Positions 57,402-64,000 of a stretch of DNA of 64,000 nt are shown one piece after another. The DNA lies in contig JADJKL010000006.1 in the NCBI GenBank assembly GCA_016706055.1, positions 310,001 to 374,000 on the forward strand, in the 5' to 3' direction. Within the stretch, counting starts at the first letter, position 1, and every line of letters starts with the position of its first letter. The stretch comes from Chitinophagaceae bacterium (GTDB lineage Bacteria > Bacteroidota > Bacteroidia > Chitinophagales > Chitinophagaceae). The translations under genes and the position numbers were made by a program. Under the pieces are notes generated by a model, which searched no databases, was not told the origin of the DNA, and saw only the letters and a program-made list of their open reading frames with translations.

Positions 57402-58166
57402 ATGGAATATTCAAGATATGCAGATATTAAAAGATTGAACTTTATTACTGCTGAGCTGCAGAAACAACTTCAAAATGATGCAGAAATTTTAGATGTTGGT
57501 TGTGGTAATGGTATTATTGCAAGAGCTTTAGGTAAGAATGGCTTTAATGTTTATGGCATTGATGTAAGTGAAAAAGCAATAGAAAAGGCTAGAGAATTAA
57601 ATGAGTGTAAAAATGTACACTTTGACTCTATAAATGCTGAAGAGCTAGTGGCTGAAAAAAAGCAATATCATGCGGTCATTTGCAGTGAAGTCTTAGAACA
57701 TTTACATGAGCCCAGTCGTCTTTTAGGTGTAATTAATGAAATACTATATGATGACGGAATTCTAATTGTAACTGTTCCTAATGGTAAAGGGCCAAGAGAG
57801 CTATTTGTAACAAGGCCATTAATAAAAATGGAAAAAAAAAATAATTGGCTTTGGAAAAGTGTCAAGAAAGTTAAAGGAGTTTTTGGGTATAAAGGGACAA
57901 CTATTCAATCCGATGCGGATAGCTTAACTCATCTTCAATTTTTTACGAAAAGTAGTCTTGGAAAACTGGCAGAATCAAGCGGATTTAGTATAAAAAAATT
58001 TGGTAAAACTAATTTTGTTGAAGATGTTTTTCCTTTTTCATTATTGACTAAACATTTTGTGGGGTTGCAAAAATTGGACTGTAAGATTGCTGAATTATTG
58101 CCTTATAGTTTAACGGGTGGATTCGTATCAGTATGGGAAAAAAATAGTTTGAGAAAACCTAATTAG
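57402..58166 (+). CDS. SAM-dependent methyltransferase of the exopolysaccharide locus
   Basis: The intact 254-residue product is a class I methyltransferase: motif I EILDVGCGNGIIARALG, motif II acidic end YGIDVSEKAIEKA, post-motif VICSEVLEHLHEPSRLL and ILIVTVPNGKGP. The C-terminal extension (LQFFTKSSLGKLAESSGF) is like UbiG/Methyltransf_11 enzymes in polysaccharide clusters, which methylate sugars or the terminal residue. Substrate not shown. Confidence 0.88.
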   Translation: MEYSRYADIKRLNFITAELQKQLQNDAEILDVGCGNGIIARALGKNGFNVYGIDVSEKAIEKARELNECKNVHFDSINAEELVAEKKQYHAVICSEVLEHLHEPSRLLGVINEILYDDGILIVTVPNGKGPRELFVTRPLIKMEKKNNWLWKSVKKVKGVFGYKGTTIQSDADSLTHLQFFTKSSLGKLAESSGFSIKKFGKTNFVEDVFPFSLLTKHFVGLQKLDCKIAELLPYSLTGGFVSVWEKNSLRKPN

Positions 58167-58184
58167 AAAATAGCAACCAGAACT

Positions 58185-59310
58185 ATGAATTCAATTAAGT
58201 ATATGAACAGCCGGTTTCGATTAAATAGAATAAAAATTGATTTTGTTTCCTGGTACGTATGTAAAAGAATTCGATGGCTGGAGAGGAGTCGGAATTATAT
58301 TTGTTGTCGCAGCCCACTATGTTCCAAATCTTTTTATGGGATCATGGATATTTATGGAAATGTTTTTTGTTATGAGTGGCTTCCTTATAACTGGAATATT
58401 AATGGATTCAAAAAATAAGAAAGGATATTATAAAAGATTTATGTACAGAAGGGTTTTACGAGTTTTTCCTTTGTATTACTTAAGCCTTATTTTACTATTT
58501 TTTATTATACCAAATTCATGGATTGATCTTTCATATTATCGTCAAAATCAAGCTTGGTTTTGGCTATATCAAGAAAATTGGTTGTTTTCATTAGAAGGTT
58601 TGCATCCTTCAAAAGCTTTAAATCATTTTTGGTCGTTGGCTATCGAGGAGCAATTTTATATTGTCTGGCCATTGTTTGTGTTGATTTTTTCGACGAAATC
58701 ATTAATACGATTTTGCATATTTCTTTTTTTCTTCAGCATCCTTTTTCGAAATACTGGAACGCAACTTGGATTTTTAAATCCACCTTTTCCTTATATGGCA
58801 TCTTTAGGTAGAATGGAAGGCATTGTTCTTGGTGGTATAATTGCAGCATTGGTTAGAACCGATAAATCTATACTTGAAAAAATTGCTTACCCTGTAACTA
58901 TTATTTCAGGAATATTATCTTTTTCAGTATTCTGTTATGCTAGAACAATGCACATGGATTATAGCATTAATTACCAAATAAATTATACACTTGTTGATAT
59001 TTTCTTTTCGGTATGATTGTATTGACTCTTTGTAAATCGAGCTTATTTTATTAAAAAAATATTTAATATTCCTCTAATTTCAAAATTGGGAATAATGTCA
59101 TATTGTATTTATATTTTTCATCATCCCATTCATGTAATTACAAATTATAATTTTCTCGATTTTTTTATTAAACAAACTGGTAATGAATCACTTGGAAAAC
59201 TGATATGTGTTTTTATCGCTTTTTGCATAACAGTACCGGTTGTTTATGTTATTCACAAAAAAGTGGAAATCCCATTTTGGAAGCTAAAGAATGCCACAAG
59301 AATTAAGTAA
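58185..59310 (+). CDS. OafA/YrhL-type acyltransferase (about three frameshifts)
   Basis: About 375 residues after repair. The acyltransferase-3 family is recognised from YVKEFDGWRGVGIIFVVAAHY, FFVMSGFLITGILM, RRVLRVFPLYYLSLIL, SLAIEEQFYIVWPLFVL and, after the last breaks, SYCIYIFHHPIHV. The membrane protein transfers acyl groups to polysaccharides. Shifts lie near 58240, 59010 and 59050; repair joins the family motifs in order. As the last biosynthetic gene of the operon it probably O-acetylates the exopolysaccharide. Confidence 0.83.
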
Positions 59311-59604
59311 GAATTAGATTATTATGTTAATAACTATAAAATATTTATTAATAAAAATTCTTCGGAAAATATACAAATACCAAATAATAGTGTAACTTGC
59401 AGCAAATCTGAAACACAGATTAATAAGCCTTATTTCTTCCAACCTCCCCTGAATTTCCTTCAAAAATCCCTGTTCGCTACAGCTAAGCCAATGAATTCAT
59501 GTATTATACAATATGTGTTTTTTACGGGCTTTGAAAATCCTATTTAATTGATTAAAGTTTTTAACGTAGTTCCTTTTTTACTTCAGGACTTAATAAAAAA
59601 AAAT
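59311..59604. other. AT-rich intergenic stretch
   Basis: I see no gene, full-consensus promoter or clear terminator in these 294 bases. A short CTTTGA/TTAAAG inverted pair lies near 59530-59570. Confidence 0.4.
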
Positions 59605-62600
59605 ATGAAAACGGCAAATTTCAGGGTAAGTATTATCCTTTCTTGCATAGTATTATTCTTTAATACTGTATTATCAGCGCAAACAGGTGTTTTGGATCCG
59701 AATGACCCGATTGTTATTTACAATCCGAGTAGTTACTCCACCAGCTAATACGCTGGCAAAATGGGTGAAAACAAACCGACTAAGTTGGAACTCAACTAGT
59801 TTTAAGTGTTACTATTATAATGGAATACAGTTCCGATTGAAATTCCCGAAATCTTATGTTCCAGGGAATGGTAAAACATACCCGTTATATTTGTTTTTTC
59901 ATGGAGTTGGAGAAAAGGGAACTATTTATGATAACGAATTTCAACTATTTCATGGCGGGCAAACGCATAGAGATGCTGTAGATAATGATAAATTTGACGG
60001 ATTTCTTTTGTATCCACAAACCTCTTCAGCTTCTGGTGGCTGGAATAATAATCAGTTAGATGTTATGGCTAATCTGATAAATAATTATCTTATTCCACAG
60101 GTTCAGGTTGATCCGTTTCGTGTAAACGTAAATGGACTTTCTGGCGGTGGTGGTGCTACTTGGGGTTTTATGGTACGACATCCTACTCTGACCGCTGGAG
60201 ATCTTCCTATGAGCGGAGCTTCTATTCAAAATGTTGGAGAAGTGGCAAATATCAAGTATAATGCTTTCTGGATTTCAAATGGAGGGTTAGACGGATCCCC
60301 TTCGCCTTACACTGTAAATCAGGTCATAAATGAATGTATAAATCAAGGTGCTAATTACAGACATACAGAGTATCCAAATTTAGGACATGGAGTTTGGAAT
60401 ACATTTTGGGCAGAACCTGATTATTTCCCATACATGCTATCAACTCATAAAGCGAATCCTTGGCCAAGATATGGTCGTACTGAGTTTTGTGTTGGAGATG
60501 TTATTAATGTAACTATTGGTGTAACAGCAGGATTTGATGGGTATGAATGGCGGAAAAATGGTGTTTTGATTAATGGTGCTAATTCAAGTACAATTCAAAC
60601 AACGACTACAGGTACATTTGATTGTAGAGTAAAAAAGGGAACTCAATGGTCTGTATGGTCTCCAATTCCAGTAGTTATTAAATATAAAACGTCTACTATC
60701 TCCCCTGATATTCAAGTGACCGGACTTGCAAGTAATGTACTTCCTTCATTGGACGGGAAAACTACTGTCAATTTACAAGTTCCAACAGGTTATACGAGTT
60801 ATGTTTGGCAAAAATTGAATCCTACTACAACATTACCAAATAATGGAAATACTGTTACAGGTGCAACTATAGGATCATACCAGGTTAAAGTGACTGAACA
60901 ATATGGTTGCTCAAGTAGCTTCTCAAATGTATTTAATGTTGTCGATGCTAATGGAGCTGATGGGCCACCTGCGCCAACTACTCTTACAGCTACTGCGCTT
61001 TCTCAAACAAAAATCAGGTTAATTGGAGTTTGGCACAAAATCCTGCTTTTGTAGAAACCAAGTTTGAAGTTTATCAGTCATTAGAACCTAATGGTCCTTT
61101 ACATTAATAGGATTTGCACCTCAAAGGGCTGACTCATTTGCTGTTAATAACCTTTCACCGAATGTCAGATATTATTATAAAATAAGAGCTATAAATAATA
61201 CAGCAGCTTCTGGTGGCACAAGTGTAGCTAGTGCATTAACTTTTTCAGATAACGAAGCTCCTACACCTCCGGGAAATCTAAGAACCGGTGATGTAAGTCA
61301 GTCTTCTGTTACTTTATTATGGGATCCTTCTTATGATGCTTCAGGAATTTCCGCTTATGATATTTATGTAAATGGACATGTTGCATATACAATTAATGGT
61401 GACCAAAATGAGTTCGCTGTGTACAATTTAATAAATGCGCAGTACAACACTTTTGTAGTAAAAGCTAGGGATATTGCCGGAAATATTTCGTCTCCTAGTA
61501 ATCAGGTGGTTGCTGCTGCAGCATTTTCTGGACTGCATTATAAATATTACACATTTACAGGAACCTGGAATAACTTACCAGATTTTAATACGTTAGTTCC
61601 GGATTTTACAGGTAATGACGTAAACGTTTCAATTGCCAATAGTCCGAATGGAGATAACTTTGCATATTTATGGGAAGGATTCATTACAGCACCCTCTACG
61701 GGGAATTATTATTTCAGAACGACTTCTGATGATGGAAGTAGATTATATCTGGGAACTGCAGGTGGCACTGGATCTCCATATGGTTATAGTGTTGTTCCTA
61801 AAGTAAATAATGATGGTCTTCATGGAACAGCGACAGTTACATCAAGTGCTGTTTATCTTGTTCAGGGTGAAACATATCCTATTGCTATTACTTTTTATGA
61901 GCAAGGTGGTGGGGAAAATATGAGTATTACTTGGAGAACCCCAACAAATTCTAATTATGTGTCTGTTCCTAATAGTGCATTTATACAAAATGTTTCTGCA
62001 CCAGGTAATTTACCAAATGCACCATCTAGTTTAACGGCTACAGCTGTTTCAGCTAAGAAAATTGTTTTGAATTGGACAGATAATAGTAATGATGAGAATG
62101 GCTTTGAGATTTATCGTTCTACAACTTCTGATGGAGACTATGTTATCGCTGGAACAGTTGGTTCAGACGTTACTACATATAGTGATTCTTCACTTCAGCC
62201 GTCTACGCAATATTATTATAAGCTAAAATCTATAAATGCAAGCGGTAGCTCAGCACTAATACCATCTGCTAGTTATCAGGCATTATGGAATTTTAATAAT
62301 AATTATAATGATGAGTCTGGTCAAAACCACACATTATCGCCAAATAATTCGCCGACGTTTAGTACAGACAGGCAAGAAGGCTCTCATTCTGTGGATCTTA
62401 ATGGAAGCAATGAGGATATGACTGTCAATACATCATCAGGCGACTATTTAAGAGGTGGCTATAATTCTAAAACAGTGTCTTTCTGGATGAATGCTGATGT
62501 AACCAGTAGTGGTTCAACAAGGCTGGGAGTTTTTGATTTTGGAGGTAGTGACGACGGGTTGGCAATGTATATACAAAGTAATAATTTATACGCAGGTGTA

Positions 62601-64000
62601 GCAGGTAATAATACAAGAAGAAGTATTTCAACTTCAATTAGCACAGGCTGGAATCATATTGCATTAGTCTATAGTGGCAATACGTTAAGGCTCTATAAAA
62701 ATGGAATTCAGGTTGCTTCAAATACTAACTTGGGCTTTTCATCAGTAGGTACTACAAGTAACGCTTCCATGATTGGAGATGATAATAGTTCTACTGCATT
62801 TAGTACAAGTACTTCCTATTTTGGCCAGTTTAACGGACGATTTGACAATTTTGCGGTTATAAGGGATGCGCTTAGCCAATCTGATATTGCTAGTCTGATG
62901 AATAATGGTACTTATGGTACCGTCTCTGCTACAACTTTAGTATTACCAGCATTACCTGCTACACCAACAAATTTGAATGGTGTTGCGAATGGACCTGATA
63001 AGATTGATCTTTCCTGGACTAATAATGCAGCAGTAGTTGCTAAATATGAAGTATGGCGTTCTCCAGTTACAAATGCCAATTATGAATTGGCTGCAACGTT
63101 AAGCGGCATAGTTCAGATATATAACGACAATTCTTTATTGTATAATACTACTTATTATTATAAAGTTCGAGCAATTAACGAGGCAGGTAATTCTGAGTAT
63201 AGTAATGAGATTAATGTAACTACAACAACGAATCCTGTTACAATAGTTACATTGAATTCGATATCAACACAGAATATTGTAAATGACGATGATGTGAATT
63301 TAAATCTTGTAGCAACTACTAATTTAGGTTCCACAATCACCTATTCAAGTGCAAATCTTCCTTCTTTTGCCACTTTGGTTTCAAACCCAAATAACACCGG
63401 AACCATTAATTTTAAACCTAAAGGGAATGATTTGGGAACCTATAATATTACTGTAACTGCCACAGATAATTATGGTGGAAATAATTCGAAGGCATTTACC
63501 TTAAATGTTAATGGAAAAAATCAGGTAACCATTAATCTTAATTTCAATCAGGCATTGCCACAAGCTGCTCCTTGGAATAATACGAATAGTGCTCCGGTAG
63601 CAAATCTTACTGTTAATAATTTAAAAGATAACAACAATAATAATACAACTGTTGGGTTTAATCTTATGACAGGAATGGTAGGTTCATATTCAAATGCTGT
63701 AACCACAAATAATAACAGTGGGGTATTCCAGACAATGTATTAAAGACAATGTATTTTACATCAGTCGGAACACCGATTCAATATCGCATTACTGGTTTGG
63801 CACAGAATAAAAAATATAGCTTTATTATTCATGGAGGTTATCCTTGGACGGTACAACAACAAAATACATCTGGAACTTTAATAGGAAATTACTCTGTTGG
63901 AACTAAGACAGCTTCGCTTGATGCAGCTAACAATACGAGTCAAACTGTTCGATTCAACAACCTATCGCCAGATGCAAGTGGAAATATAATAGTGACACTG
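59605..64000 (+). CDS. Giant secreted esterase-like multidomain protein, C-terminus beyond the right edge (several frameshifts)
   Basis: From ATG 59605 (MKTANFRVSII) the visible part is about 1,465 residues. In order: signal peptide (VLSAQ, about residue 29); an alpha/beta-hydrolase domain with LFFHGVGEKG, nucleophile elbow NGLSGGGGATW and LGHGVW (catalytic His), similar to PHB-depolymerase/esterase domains; Ig-like segments; a fibronectin III domain; a PA14 domain (LWEGFITAPSTGNYYFRTTS, DDGSRLYLG); a second FN3 (LNWTDNSNDENGFEIYRS); a LamG-like domain (KTVSFWMNADV, HIALVYSGNTLRLYKNG); a third FN3 and cadherin-like repeats. Breaks lie near 59732, 61011, 61104 and 63728; the last restores GVFPDNVLKTMYFTS. 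It adjoins the exopolysaccharide genes and may modify or bind that polymer. Confidence 0.82.

Overview
This window comes from a Bacteroidota chromosome, most likely a member of the Chitinophagaceae. The evidence is low GC content, type IX secretion (T9SS) type A sorting domains, PKD, SprB-like and fibronectin-III repeat surface proteins, a CarboxypepD_reg/TonB receptor, paired DUF1800/DUF1501 genes, LytS-like kinases with HisKA_3 domains, and promoters of the Bacteroidota form TTG-N19/20-TAnnTTTG. I see no tRNA, rRNA, CRISPR array, insertion sequence or phage module.

Layout. 1-8.7 kb: a giant PKD-repeat adhesin running off the left edge, a small lipoprotein, an MG2/plug-like surface protein, a DinB-like exported protein and a YitT membrane protein. 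8.7-12.9 kb: housekeeping genes (Nif3-like protein, coiled-coil zinc-ribbon protein, RecN) and a tiny exported protein that is little more than a sorting domain. 12.9-16.2 kb: a beta/gamma-crystallin-like exported protein, an orphan protein and non-coding DNA with a strong hairpin. 16.2-18.6 kb: dnaB and rsmE. 18.6-29 kb, all on the plus strand: two sensor-kinase/response-regulator pairs alternating with secreted proteins (a trypsin-like protease, an orphan, two paralogous lipocalin-like proteins) and ending in a gene that reads as a cholesterol-dependent-cytolysin-like (CDC-like) pore-forming protein. 29-39.8 kb: a T9SS cargo protein, terC and pyrD, a thiolase, DUF1800 and DUF1501 proteins and a haem-motif lipoprotein. 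39.9-43.3 kb: a Cys/His-rich small protein, a TonB-dependent receptor and a DUF2721 protein. 43.3-52.1 kb, minus strand: rhodanese, ABC exporter, DinB, ComM, M1 peptidase, MutS-like ATPase and dihydroorotase. 52.3-64 kb: a membrane-anchored EEP-family protein, then an exopolysaccharide locus with two degenerate receiver domains (one fused to the initiating sugar transferase), two glycosyltransferases, a methyltransferase and an acyltransferase, followed by a giant secreted esterase-like multidomain protein running off the right edge.

The most interesting region is 18.6-29 kb. I read it as a two-component-controlled secretion island in which a CDC-like protein, a secreted serine protease and lipocalin-like proteins are probably deployed together. 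The protein homology is seen in the sequence; the joint function is inference.

A strong caution applies to the whole window. About 35 single-base length errors, mostly in homopolymer runs, break reading frames, including those of dnaB, pyrC, pyrD and rsmE. In nearly every case the protein continues cleanly in another frame. This pattern is far better explained by uncorrected long-read or pyrosequencing-type consensus errors than by real gene decay, so broken genes are reported here as single loci spanning the break.
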